Below, piece by piece: positions 43,701 through 50,270 of a DNA stretch of 64,000 nucleotides; the stretch's first letter is position 1, and every line of letters starts with the position of its first letter. Origin of the DNA: Streptomyces sp. NRRL WC-3742 (GTDB lineage: Bacteria; Actinomycetota; Actinomycetes; Streptomycetales; Streptomycetaceae); contig NZ_JOCF01000042.1 of the NCBI RefSeq assembly GCF_000720635.1, positions 1-64,000 of the forward strand, in the 5' to 3' direction. A model generated the notes under the pieces. The model worked only from the letters and a program-made list of their open reading frames with translations. It was not told the DNA's origin and searched no databases. The position numbers and the translations under genes were made by a program.

Positions 43701-44691
43701 TGGGGCCGTAGGTGTTCCACACCTCGCGGCCCTCGGTGACCAGGCGCTGCACCAGCTCGGGCGGGCACGCCTCGCCGCCGAAGATCAGCAGCCGGACCTC
43801 GTTGAGCGCCTCGGCCGGCCACAGCGCGGCCAGGGTGGGGACGGTGGAGACCACGGTGATCTCCTGCTCGGCCAGCCAGGGGCCCAGGTCCGCGCCGCTG
43901 CGCACCTGGGAGCGGGGCACGGGTACCAGGCAGGCGCCGTGGCGCCAGGCCAGCCACATCTCCTCGCAGGAGGCGTCGAAGGCCACGGACAGTCCGGCCA
44001 TCACGCGGTCGCCGGGGCCGATCGGCTCCTCCTGGAGGAAGAGCGCGGCCTCGGCGTCCACGAAGGCCGCGGCGTTGCGGTGGGTGACCGCGACGCCCTT
44101 GGGCCTGCCGGTGGAGCCGGAGGTGAAGATGATCCAGGCGTCCTCGGCCGGGGTGGGGCGGCGCTCCAGGGCGGGCGCGCGCTCGCAGGTGACGGTCAGG
44201 GCGCGCTCGGCGCCGAGCACGGCGGCGACGGCGGCCTCGCCGAAGACCAGCTGGGCGCGCTCGTCCGGGTCCTCCGCGTCGACGGGGACGTAGGCGGCGC
44301 CTGCGGCGATCACGCCCAGGATGGAGACGTACAGGTCGTTGGTGCCGGAGGGCACCCGCACGCCCACCCGGTCGCCGACGCCGATCCCGGCGGCGGTCAG
44401 GCGGCGGCGCAGCTGCTCGACCTCGGCGGCCAGGGCCCGGTAGCTGAGCACGGTGCGCCCGTCGTCCAGCGCCGGCTCGTCGCCGTGGGCGCGTACGGTG
44501 GCGTCCAGGACGTCGACCAGGGTGCGCGGCTCGGCGGCCGGGCGGCCCCGGAAGAGGGCCTGTTTCGGTTCGGCCTCCAGCTCAGCCTGTGGTTCGGCCT
44601 GCTCGGTGTGCGGCACGGCCTGGGGCACGGCCTGCGGTGCGCTGTGCGGCGGCTGCGTGCTCTCGTGTGTCTGGCTCGGTTCGGTGGTCAT
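40735..44691 (-). CDS. Pls/PosA-type non-ribosomal peptide synthetase (poly-amino-acid synthetase)
   Basis: A 1318-residue membrane NRPS. A Gln/Pro/Glu-rich N-terminus (about 1-48) precedes an adenylation domain (about 50-525: TSGSTGRPKG, NTYGPTEATVV, YRSGDLVE, SGKVDRAALP). A carrier domain follows with the 4'-phosphopantetheine Ser in FFAIGGGSLAAA (near 566). The rest holds about six membrane helices interleaved with three left-handed-helix acyltransferase-like domains (hexapeptide patterns GARVGKRAQVLAGSSVVG, VGDGAFLADDTLMAP, LGDGATINRGCVVQTH). This is the architecture and length of epsilon-poly-lysine synthetase; no thioesterase or classical condensation domain. The amino acid used cannot be read safely. 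Three conserved boxes lie upstream, and an M1 peptidase gene overlaps its stop. Confidence 0.93.
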   Translation of the reverse strand: MTTEPSQTHESTQPPHSAPQAVPQAVPHTEQAEPQAELEAEPKQALFRGRPAAEPRTLVDVLDATVRAHGDEPALDDGRTVLSYRALAAEVEQLRRRLTAAGIGVGDRVGVRVPSGTNDLYVSILGVIAAGAAYVPVDAEDPDERAQLVFGEAAVAAVLGAERALTVTCERAPALERRPTPAEDAWIIFTSGSTGRPKGVAVTHRNAAAFVDAEAALFLQEEPIGPGDRVMAGLSVAFDASCEEMWLAWRHGACLVPVPRSQVRSGADLGPWLAEQEITVVSTVPTLAALWPAEALNEVRLLIFGGEACPPELVQRLVTEGREVWNTYGPTEATVVACAALLTGEGPVRIGLPLDGWDLAVVDEAGVPVAPGGTGQLVIGGVGMARYLDPEKDAEKYAPLPSLGWERAYRSGDLVEADPEGLLFLGRTDEQIKLGGRRIELGEVDAALQALPGVAGAAAAVRTARGGNQLLVGYLVTQEGFDRELAVERLRAELPAALVPLLAPVDTLPTRTSGKVDRAALPWPLPELESAGPSEQLYGTEAWLAEQWSEILGVQVGGARDDFFAIGGGSLAAARLTTLLRSRYPNASVLDVYQHPTLRKLARHLESTAAESGEARTIALVPTRAKLLQLLLLIPLFTVVGLRWTVALLAAGNLLTHLGDFPWAPTASWWWVGAGALALYTPAGRLAIAAGGARLLLRDLRPGTHPRGGSVHLRLWTAERLAELSGATGLSGAWLTRYARALGCKVAPEVDLHSLPPVTGLLKLGRGCAVEAEVDLCGYWLDGDLLEVGAVKVGSGATVGTRSTLLPGARVGKRAQVLAGSSVVGQVPTGQRWGGAPAAKLGRAERNWPKSRPRRRAHWAAMYGAGGVVLAALPVLPALAALVVLSRFVEQGTDLGGALGGAMLGLLPATLAYGAVYAAQLVVLVRLLSRGLTPGVHPLHGRVGWQAWTVTQLMDQAREVLFPLYAGLVTPLWLRALGMRVGRHAEVSTVLALPSLTTVGDGAFLADDTLMAPYELGGGWVRLGEAKVGERAFLGNSGMTAPGRSVPKRGLVGVLSATPAKAKKGGSYLGMPPVRLPRSADESDQSLTYEPPARLLWARGLVEVTRVVPVVASGALGLLTAAALTWLTDTSPLLAAALSGLVLLAAGTVACLVAVAAKWLLVGRFRAVEHPLWSGFVWRNELADTFVEVLAVPWLVGSVPGTPVLNLWLRSLGAKVGRGVWCESYWLPEADLVTLGDGATINRGCVVQTHLFHDRIMRMDTVVLREGATLGPGGIVLPGSTVGARSTLGPASLVMRAESVPADTRWLGNPIEAWQTTS

Positions 44692-44878
44692 GGCGGTCCG
44701 TGCTCCTCGTCCTCGCCCCGTCCCGATCGATGCCCGGCCCTTGGGGGCGGTGGGAGCACTCACCGGATCGGGTGACCCCACTCCAGGGCCGGAGCGGACA
44801 ACCCGACCGATGGTAGACCCGTACGGCCTTGGTTGCAGAGGGTGACACTCGGCCCAACTGGGCCTTCCGTGGCCGAAT

Positions 44879-44956
44879 CTGACGCAGCATCAGTTCGCAA
44901 CTGTGGCCCGGAGCCTCGATGGTGACGGTGGGTCAGTCGAATTGACGGATCGTCAG
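44879..44956. promoter_or_regulatory. Three TGACG-N3-CRTCAG boxes upstream of the Pls-like gene
   Basis: CTGACGCAGCATCAG (44879-44893), GTGACGGTGGGTCAG (44922-44936) and TTGACGGATCGTCAG (44942-44956). The last is the best palindrome, TGACG-GAT-CGTCA. Centres are 43 and 20 bases apart, 188-263 bases from the synthetase start. They may be operators for one regulator. Confidence 0.5.
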
Positions 44957-45008
44957 GTCGATTTTCTGATCGTGACCCATGCCACAGGGAATGGTGCTCC
45001 CTTCGGGC

Positions 45009-45044
45009 GGCGGGCCGGGCTACCGGCTGGTAACCCGGCCCGCC
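45009..45044 (-). terminator. Terminator of the membrane protein/NmrA operon
   Basis: GGCGGGCCGGG and CCCGGCCCGCC form a perfect 11-bp stem with a 14-base loop, 17 bases beyond the stop at 45061. Confidence 0.7.
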
Positions 45045-45060
45045 GGGGTGTCACCGACGG

Positions 45061-45924
45061 TCAGCGGAAGTGGTGCAGGTGCTCGCCGAGGAAGGCTTCC
45101 AGCGTGCGCGGGGCCCGTCCGGTCAGGCGGGTGAAGGCGTCGTCGGGCTCCTCCTCACGGAGCGTGGCCAGCTGCTGGATCTCCACCACGTGGGTGGCCA
45201 GCCAGTCGGGCATCCCGGCGCGCCCGGCCAGGTGGGCGTGGAACTCGGACGGGCTCAGCTCCAGGTGGCGCACGGGGTGGCCGAGCAGCTCGTGCAGCAG
45301 GGCGGCGAGCTCCTGGTGGCTGTACGGCCGGGGGCCGGTGAGCGGCACCGTGCCGCCGGCCGACTCCGGGCGGGTCAGCACCTCGGCCGCCGCCTCGCCG
45401 ACGTCCCGAACGTCCACGTAGTTGCACCGCGCCCGCTTCATCGCGCCGGGCAGGACACCTGCGGCGATCGCCGGGGCCTGCAGGAGCAGCTTCTGCATGA
45501 AGGCGTACGGCCGCAGGACGGTGGTTCGGACGCCGGAGGCGCGCAGCCGCTCCTCGACGAGGTGGTGTCCGCGCGAGACGGCGACGGGGGAGTCCGGCTC
45601 GGCGGCGGGGGCCGAGACCTTGACGATGTGCTCCACCCCGCAGGCGAGCGCGGCCTCGACGGCGTTCAGCTCGTACTGCACCTGCCGGGGCCCGTTGGCC
45701 ATGGTGAGCAGGAGCTGCTTCGCCCCCTGGAAGGCTTCCCGGAGCGAGGCCGGGTCGGCGGCGTCGGCCGCGACGGGCCGGGCGAGGGCGAGCGCGGGGC
45801 CGTCCAGCGCGGCGGCCAGGCGGGCGGGGTCGCGGCTCAGGGCCCGGGTGGGTACGCCGAGGGCGGAGAGGCTGCGCAGGGTGGCGCCTCCGGTGGCGCC
45901 GGTGGCGCCCATGACGACGATCAT
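45061..45924 (-). CDS. NmrA-like NAD(P)-binding protein
   Basis: A 287-residue atypical short-chain dehydrogenase. MIVVMGATGATGGATLRSL is the NmrA-type glycine motif GxxGxxG, followed by VPTRALSRDP. IVKVSAPAAEPDSPVAVSRGHHLVEERL and VLRPYAFMQKLL are typical of NmrA/HSCARG-like and quinone oxidoreductase-2-like proteins. Such proteins bind NAD(P) as redox sensors or reductases. Its ATG overlaps the stop of the upstream membrane-protein gene (ATGA), so they are one operon. Confidence 0.9.
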   Translation of the reverse strand: MIVVMGATGATGGATLRSLSALGVPTRALSRDPARLAAALDGPALALARPVAADAADPASLREAFQGAKQLLLTMANGPRQVQYELNAVEAALACGVEHIVKVSAPAAEPDSPVAVSRGHHLVEERLRASGVRTTVLRPYAFMQKLLLQAPAIAAGVLPGAMKRARCNYVDVRDVGEAAAEVLTRPESAGGTVPLTGPRPYSHQELAALLHELLGHPVRHLELSPSEFHAHLAGRAGMPDWLATHVVEIQQLATLREEEPDDAFTRLTGRAPRTLEAFLGEHLHHFR

Positions 45925-46400
45925 GCGTTCTGCCTTTCGGGGAGGGGGGTGGTGGCGGTGTCGGTGGGGATCCGTCGGCTGCCGCGCCAGCGCCAGGTGA
46001 CGATGGTGGCGGCGATGGCCGAGGAGAGCGGGAGGTCGATGGGCAGGCGGCGGGGCCAGGGGCTGTCGGCCAGGTGCGGGAGGTGCGGGAGCCAGTGCGC
46101 GGCCGCCAGTCCGACGGCGAGGCCGAGTGCGGCGGAGACCAGCCCGAGGAGGGCGGCGGCCAGGGCGCGCGGGGTGCGCGGCGGCCGGGTGCGGACGGGG
46201 CGGTGGCGCAGCAGGGCGCCGAGGGTGGCGGCCACGAGGGCGGAGGTGCCGCCGATGGTGGTCAGGGCGGCGGCGACCAGTTCCGGCTGTCGGGTGATCG
46301 CCCCGCCCGCGCCCGCCATGAGGGCGGGCATGGCGTAGGCGGTCAGGACCTCGCGCCACAGGACGAAGGGCGGGGGAGCGCCGGGGACCTTGGTGCTCAT
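45921..46400 (-). CDS. Small membrane protein, first gene of the NmrA operon
   Basis: A 159-residue protein with about four hydrophobic segments (LTAYAMPALMAGAG, LVAAALTTIGGTSALVAATLGALL, ALAAALLGLVSAALGLAVGLAAA, IDLPLSSAIAATIVTW). It is translationally coupled to the NmrA-like gene through an ATGA overlap. Two direct repeats of GGTGGCTAAG lie just upstream. No family recognised; possibly a DoxX-like or DUF-type small membrane protein. Confidence 0.75.
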   Translation of the reverse strand: MSTKVPGAPPPFVLWREVLTAYAMPALMAGAGGAITRQPELVAAALTTIGGTSALVAATLGALLRHRPVRTRPPRTPRALAAALLGLVSAALGLAVGLAAAHWLPHLPHLADSPWPRRLPIDLPLSSAIAATIVTWRWRGSRRIPTDTATTPLPERQNA

Positions 46401-46425
46401 GCGGTGTCCTCTCGGGATTTGATTC

Positions 46426-46461
46426 GGTGGCTAAGCATTTGTGGTTAGGTGGCTAAGTATT
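46426..46461. promoter_or_regulatory. Direct repeats upstream of the membrane/NmrA operon
   Basis: GGTGGCTAAGCATT (46426-46439) and GGTGGCTAAGTATT (46448-46461), a 22-base period. TTAGGTGGCTAA across the second copy is an inverted repeat of TTAG/CTAA. It sits between this operon and the MarR gene and may be a MarR operator. Confidence 0.5.
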
Positions 46462-46517
46462 GGGGCTGAGGGAAGGCGGGCCGCCGGTGTGGGGCGGCCC
46501 GCCTCGGGGTGTTCCGG

Positions 46518-47039
46518 TCAGTCGGCGGTCAGGGCGTCGATGCCCGCGACCACCCGGCCCAGGAGGTCCAGGAAGGTCGTGCGCTCCTCGACGGAGAGCC
46601 CGCCGACCATGGCCTGCATCCGGGCGAAGTGCTCGGGGGCCAGCTCGCGCAGCCGGTCCGCGCCGCGGGCGGTGAGGATCACCACGTTGCCCCGGCCGTC
46701 CTCGGTGGACGGCCGCCGGGCCACCAGGCCCTCCCGCTCCAGCCCGTCGACCAGGCCCGTCACCGTCGCCCGGGAGACGCCCAGGCTCGCGGCCAGCTGG
46801 GAGGGCGACTTCTCGCCGCCGTGGTCCTCCAGGTCGGCGAGGAGCCGGTAGCGGCCGGTGGAGAGCCCGAAGCGCCCGAAGTGCACCTCCCCGGCCTGGC
46901 CGACCCTGGCGCCCGCGGCCATCAGCCGGGCGGCGACCAGGATGGCCTGCGGGTCGGCCGACAGGCCGTAGCGGGCGATCTGGCGTCGGGCCTGGTCGAG
47001 GTTGGGGGCGGCTGAATCCGGGGTCGGCTGCTCGGTCAC
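46518..47039 (-). CDS. MarR-family regulator
   Basis: A 173-residue winged-helix regulator with a GTG start (MTEQPTPDS). The DNA-binding segment is SPSQLAASLGVSRATVTGLVDGLEREGLVARR (start near 85), with the wing DGRGNVVILTARG. It lies upstream of the membrane/NmrA operon on the same strand and 51 bases downstream of a FAD monooxygenase gene, so it could control either. Its own upstream region holds CTAAT repeats (47044, 47056), similar to the TTAG boxes at 46426. Ligand unknown. Confidence 0.92.
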   Translation of the reverse strand: MTEQPTPDSAAPNLDQARRQIARYGLSADPQAILVAARLMAAGARVGQAGEVHFGRFGLSTGRYRLLADLEDHGGEKSPSQLAASLGVSRATVTGLVDGLEREGLVARRPSTEDGRGNVVILTARGADRLRELAPEHFARMQAMVGGLSVEERTTFLDLLGRVVAGIDALTAD

Positions 47040-47090
47040 GGATCTAATATGGCGCCTAATCAGATCTGCGGTCAAGTGGCTAGGGCGCAC

Positions 47091-48263
47091 TCATACGGCG
47101 CGCGGGGCGATCCGGGGCGGTGTCCAGTCGGCGTGGCGCAGCACGGTGCGCATCATCGCGCCGGGCGGGGTGAGCCGGATTGCGGCGTTGCGCAGGCCGA
47201 CCGCGAGCGGGTTGGTGAGCTGCTGGCCCATCCGGCCCGCCCGCCGGGCGTCGCGGGCCACGGTCTGGCTGCGCGGGCGGCGCGCCGCGTCGTAGCGGGC
47301 GAGCGCGCCCTCGACGGTGGGGCCTGCGGCGACGGCCGCCGCGAGGGTGACGGCGTCCTCGAGGGCCTGGCAGGCGCCCTGGCCGAGGAAGGGCGTCATC
47401 GCGTGCGCGGCGTCGCCGAGCAGCGCGACCCGGCCGACCGCGTAGGAGGGCAGCGGGGTGGCCAGCTCGTGGATGTCGTGGTGCAGCACCGCTCGTGGGT
47501 CGGTGGCGGCGAGCAGTGCGGGGATCGGCTCGTGCCAGCGGGCGAAGCGGCGGCGCATCTCGGTCAGCGGGTCCCGGTGGCGGACCCCGGCGGGGGCGGT
47601 GAGGACGGCGTGCCACTCGGCGCGGCCGTCGGGGAAGGCGATGTGGCCGAACTCGGCGCCGTGGCCCCAGGTCAGCTCGAAGTCGGTGCGCAGACCCTCG
47701 ACGGGGTGCTCGGTGATCGCGCGCAGGACGGTCGAGCCGCTGTAGACCGGTCCGGGGTGAGCAGGGAGGAGGTTGCGGCGGAGGCGGCTGTGGATGCCGT
47801 CCGCCGCCACGACGAGATCGGCCTCGAGCGCGGTGTCGCCGTGGCGGACCAGCGGCCGGTCGGGGGTGCCGGCGACCACCGTCGCCTCCGCGCCGACCAC
47901 CAGGGAGCCGGCGGGCAGCGCCTCGCGCAGGACGCGGTGGAGCTCCGCGCGGGGGATGCCGACGATCGGCGCGCCCAGCTCGCGCTCCAGCGCCCGCCCG
48001 TCCATCCGGGCCAGCTGCCGCCCGTCGGGGGTGCGGGTGCCGCCGGTGTACTGGCGCCGGGCGGCCGCCTCGATCCGCTCGCCGACCCCGAGGGCCTGCA
48101 GGGCGCGCATCCCGTTGGCGGCGAGCGAGATGCCGGCGCCCGCGTCGTCCAGGACGGCGGCCCGCTCCAGCACGGTCACCTCCCATCCGGCCAGCCGCAA
48201 CCCGATCGCCGCCGCCAGCCCGCCGATGCCGCCCCCGACCACCACCGCGTTCCTGCCGCTCAT
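47091..48263 (-). CDS. FAD-dependent monooxygenase (salicylate-hydroxylase type)
   Basis: A 390-residue single-component flavin monooxygenase. VVVGGGIGGLAAAIGLRLAG at the N-terminus binds FAD; VVAADGIHSRLRR is the DG motif; GRVALLGDAAHAMTPFLGQGA the second FAD motif. The whole length matches 3-hydroxybenzoate/salicylate hydroxylase-like enzymes. A perfect 18-bp palindrome lies 31 bases upstream of the ATG, so transcription is probably repressor-controlled. MarR gene follows. Substrate unknown. Confidence 0.92.
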   Translation of the reverse strand: MSGRNAVVVGGGIGGLAAAIGLRLAGWEVTVLERAAVLDDAGAGISLAANGMRALQALGVGERIEAAARRQYTGGTRTPDGRQLARMDGRALERELGAPIVGIPRAELHRVLREALPAGSLVVGAEATVVAGTPDRPLVRHGDTALEADLVVAADGIHSRLRRNLLPAHPGPVYSGSTVLRAITEHPVEGLRTDFELTWGHGAEFGHIAFPDGRAEWHAVLTAPAGVRHRDPLTEMRRRFARWHEPIPALLAATDPRAVLHHDIHELATPLPSYAVGRVALLGDAAHAMTPFLGQGACQALEDAVTLAAAVAAGPTVEGALARYDAARRPRSQTVARDARRAGRMGQQLTNPLAVGLRNAAIRLTPPGAMMRTVLRHADWTPPRIAPRAV

Positions 48264-48293
48264 GACCGGCCCTTCCCCTCGTTCGCCACAGGT

Positions 48294-48311
48294 CTTCTAC
48301 AGATGTAGAAG
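48294..48311. promoter_or_regulatory. BlaI/CopY-like palindromic operator
   Basis: CTTCTACAGATGTAGAAG, perfect over all 18 bases and containing the TACA-N2-TGTA core recognised by BlaI/MecI/CopY-family repressors. It is positioned to overlap the monooxygenase promoter. No BlaI-family gene is in the window. Confidence 0.65.
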
Positions 48312-48479
48312 GAGCGTACTGCTCGCTTACGGGCGGCGAGGCCGAGGGGGTGGCGCGGATTCCGGACAAGGCGTGCTTGCGTGCGTGCTGGTGGGCGCGC
48401 TGCTCTGCGCGCTGAGCCTGCGTGACCGGGTGCTCCGGGCCCCGACCCCTGTTGCGCGGGCCGACCTCACGACGTGGGG

Positions 48480-48745
48480 AGCTCCCCCCCGCTGGGTGAT
48501 CATGCGTATCCACCCTTCGAGGGTGGCGACGAACTCGCCGAGATCGGGGGTGGTGAAGGAGACGGCCTCGTGGTCCCAGTCGGGGTCGAGGACGACGACG
48601 CGGAAACCGTGGCCGAAGTACCAGCCGGCGTCGATGCTGATCTCCCGGGCCTGGAGGCCGCCCTTGCGCGCCGCCTCCTGCTCGGTTCGCCACGGCGGCT
48701 GTACGGTGCGGGCCCGGTACAGGGCCTGGGCGAATTGGTCTACAG
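48480..48745 (-). pseudogene. Coding remnant without a start codon
   Basis: Reading the minus strand in the frame whose codons include 48735-48737 gives protein-like sequence: DQFAQALYRARTVQPPW, then EAARKGGLQAREISIDAGWY, then FRVVVLDPDWDHEAVSF, then LGEFVATLEGWIRMITQ. Codon use is that of real genes, unlike the frames around it. No ATG or GTG opens it; the upstream end runs into the 3' end of the LRV-repeat gene. It looks like the C-terminal part of a small conserved protein whose start was lost when the neighbouring gene was joined. Function unknown. Confidence 0.5.
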
Positions 48746-50215
48746 ACCCGCCCTGTTCAGCAGCCGCTCCATGTGCTCGCCCGGAAGGAAGGGTGAGGCG
48801 CCGGCCGCTTCCGCGACGCGCTCCGAGGAGTCGGAGAGGAGACGGAGCAGGGAGGGGAGCGGGAGGTTACGGTGGGGCGCGACCGCGCGGCGGACGCGGT
48901 CTTCGGGGTCGGCGGCCAGCTTCTCGGCGAGTTCCAGGGGCAGATTCGGATCGCGGGGTGCGAAGGAGCGGAGCCGGGGCTCAGGGTCGGTGGCGAAGCG
49001 GCGCAGGGTTGCCGGCGGGAACGTCAGCACCCCCGCCTCGTCCCACCAGAACGTGAACTTGTCCTGCCGGGGCCGGTAGCGGCGCTCGATGCTCTCGGCG
49101 GTCGCGAGATCGACCAGGTGCGGGGCAATGTGCGCCATGGTGAGGCGGACCATCTCCTCGTCGTCGAGCAGTCGGGCCACCGCGTCGGCCGGAAGGGTCT
49201 TGCCGGCGATGGCCGCGGAGACGCGGAAGCTGACGTACGGCGAGTCGATGTGCGGCAGCGGATCGGCCGTCACCCAGGGCAGCCGCAGGATCCGCAGTTC
49301 GGTGGGCGCGAACGCGTTCTCGTACCACTGGAGGACCGCTTCGTCGTCCGCGTCAGGGTCCGGATCAGCCGCCGAGCGCGACAGCTCGTGGACCGAGGCG
49401 TGGATCTGCGCCCGCACGTGCTCGGGCGTGTCCGGCCGGGCGAAGACCTTCACACGGACATTCAAGTCCGGATCGACCGCAAGGGCCTCGCGAACCGGTG
49501 GCGGAAGGTCAGGGTGCCGGGCGAGCTCGGCGCGAACCTTGCTGTCCGGATCCGCGGCGAGCCGCTGGAGGGTGTCCGCGTCGAGAACGGCGCGGATGAC
49601 CGCGCCCGCCCGCGTCACCGGGTCCGCCAACAGCGCCGGCAGCAGGTCCGAGGGCGGTGTCGGATGCGGCCCGTGCGCGTAGTAGGTCGAACAGGCCGCA
49701 GCGCGGACCCTGGCCTCGGGATCGGTCAACAGAATCCGGCGGACCGCCTCCGGTGCTCCTGGCCAGTGCCTCGCCAGCGCGGCCCGGATCGCGGGGTCCG
49801 GGTCGGCGGCGAGGCGGGCCCGGAGGTCGGGCGGCGTTTCGTGGCCCTGGGCCAGGTACGTACGGACCCGTGGATCGGGGTCGTCGATGAGCTCTTCCAG
49901 CATCTCCCTCGGTGCGGTCGCGGCGTGGATGACGAGCGCGGCCCGCACCGCCCCGTCCCGATGCGCGGCCAGTCGGAGGCGGAACCGGTCCGGCAGCCGG
50001 TCGTTGAGCGCCAGGCTGTGCAGGAGCCTGTGGTCGTCGATCGCGAGGATCTCGGCGATCATGTCCTCGGTGAGGTCCGGACGCATCGCCACCTTCCCCC
50101 CGCCCCGCCGCCATGCGAACAGTCGCCGGACCATGGGAGCCGGCAGGGCGGAATTTGTCGCCAACCCGTCCATCACCTGGTCGAGGTGAACCGGGGTCAG
50201 ATCGTCAGCATCCAT
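48740..50215 (-). CDS. Leucine-rich-repeat-variant (LRV) protein
   Basis: A 491-residue soluble repeat protein. At least ten degenerate units of 24-25 residues follow the pattern LAADPDxxVRAELARHPDLPPPVREAL, giving an alpha solenoid (LRV/HEAT-like). Examples are DPDPRVRTYLAQGHETPPDL, DPDPAIRAALARHWPGAP and DPEDRVRRAVAPHRNLPLPS. There are no membrane segments and few cysteines. Such solenoids bind proteins; specific role unknown. Confidence 0.88.
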   Translation of the reverse strand: MDADDLTPVHLDQVMDGLATNSALPAPMVRRLFAWRRGGGKVAMRPDLTEDMIAEILAIDDHRLLHSLALNDRLPDRFRLRLAAHRDGAVRAALVIHAATAPREMLEELIDDPDPRVRTYLAQGHETPPDLRARLAADPDPAIRAALARHWPGAPEAVRRILLTDPEARVRAAACSTYYAHGPHPTPPSDLLPALLADPVTRAGAVIRAVLDADTLQRLAADPDSKVRAELARHPDLPPPVREALAVDPDLNVRVKVFARPDTPEHVRAQIHASVHELSRSAADPDPDADDEAVLQWYENAFAPTELRILRLPWVTADPLPHIDSPYVSFRVSAAIAGKTLPADAVARLLDDEEMVRLTMAHIAPHLVDLATAESIERRYRPRQDKFTFWWDEAGVLTFPPATLRRFATDPEPRLRSFAPRDPNLPLELAEKLAADPEDRVRRAVAPHRNLPLPSLLRLLSDSSERVAEAAGASPFLPGEHMERLLNRAGL

Positions 50216-50270
50216 GCGGCCAGCATGCCAGGTGGGCTTCGGTGTGACGCCGCTGGGAACGGGAGCCGGT

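Larger units (their letters stand above)
44692..45060. other. Upstream region of the Pls-like synthetase
   Basis: A 369-base region. AGGAG (about 44703) is the likely ribosome site of the synthetase. Three 15-base TGACG-N3-GTCA-type boxes lie at 44879, 44922 and 44942, and a terminator hairpin of the neighbouring NmrA gene at 45009-45044. No gene seen. Confidence 0.5.

Noticed and set aside
48474..49079. 201-residue plus-strand frame near 48.5-49 kb
   Set aside because: Its sequence is antisense to a better protein-like minus frame and the LRV gene; no recognisable fold.
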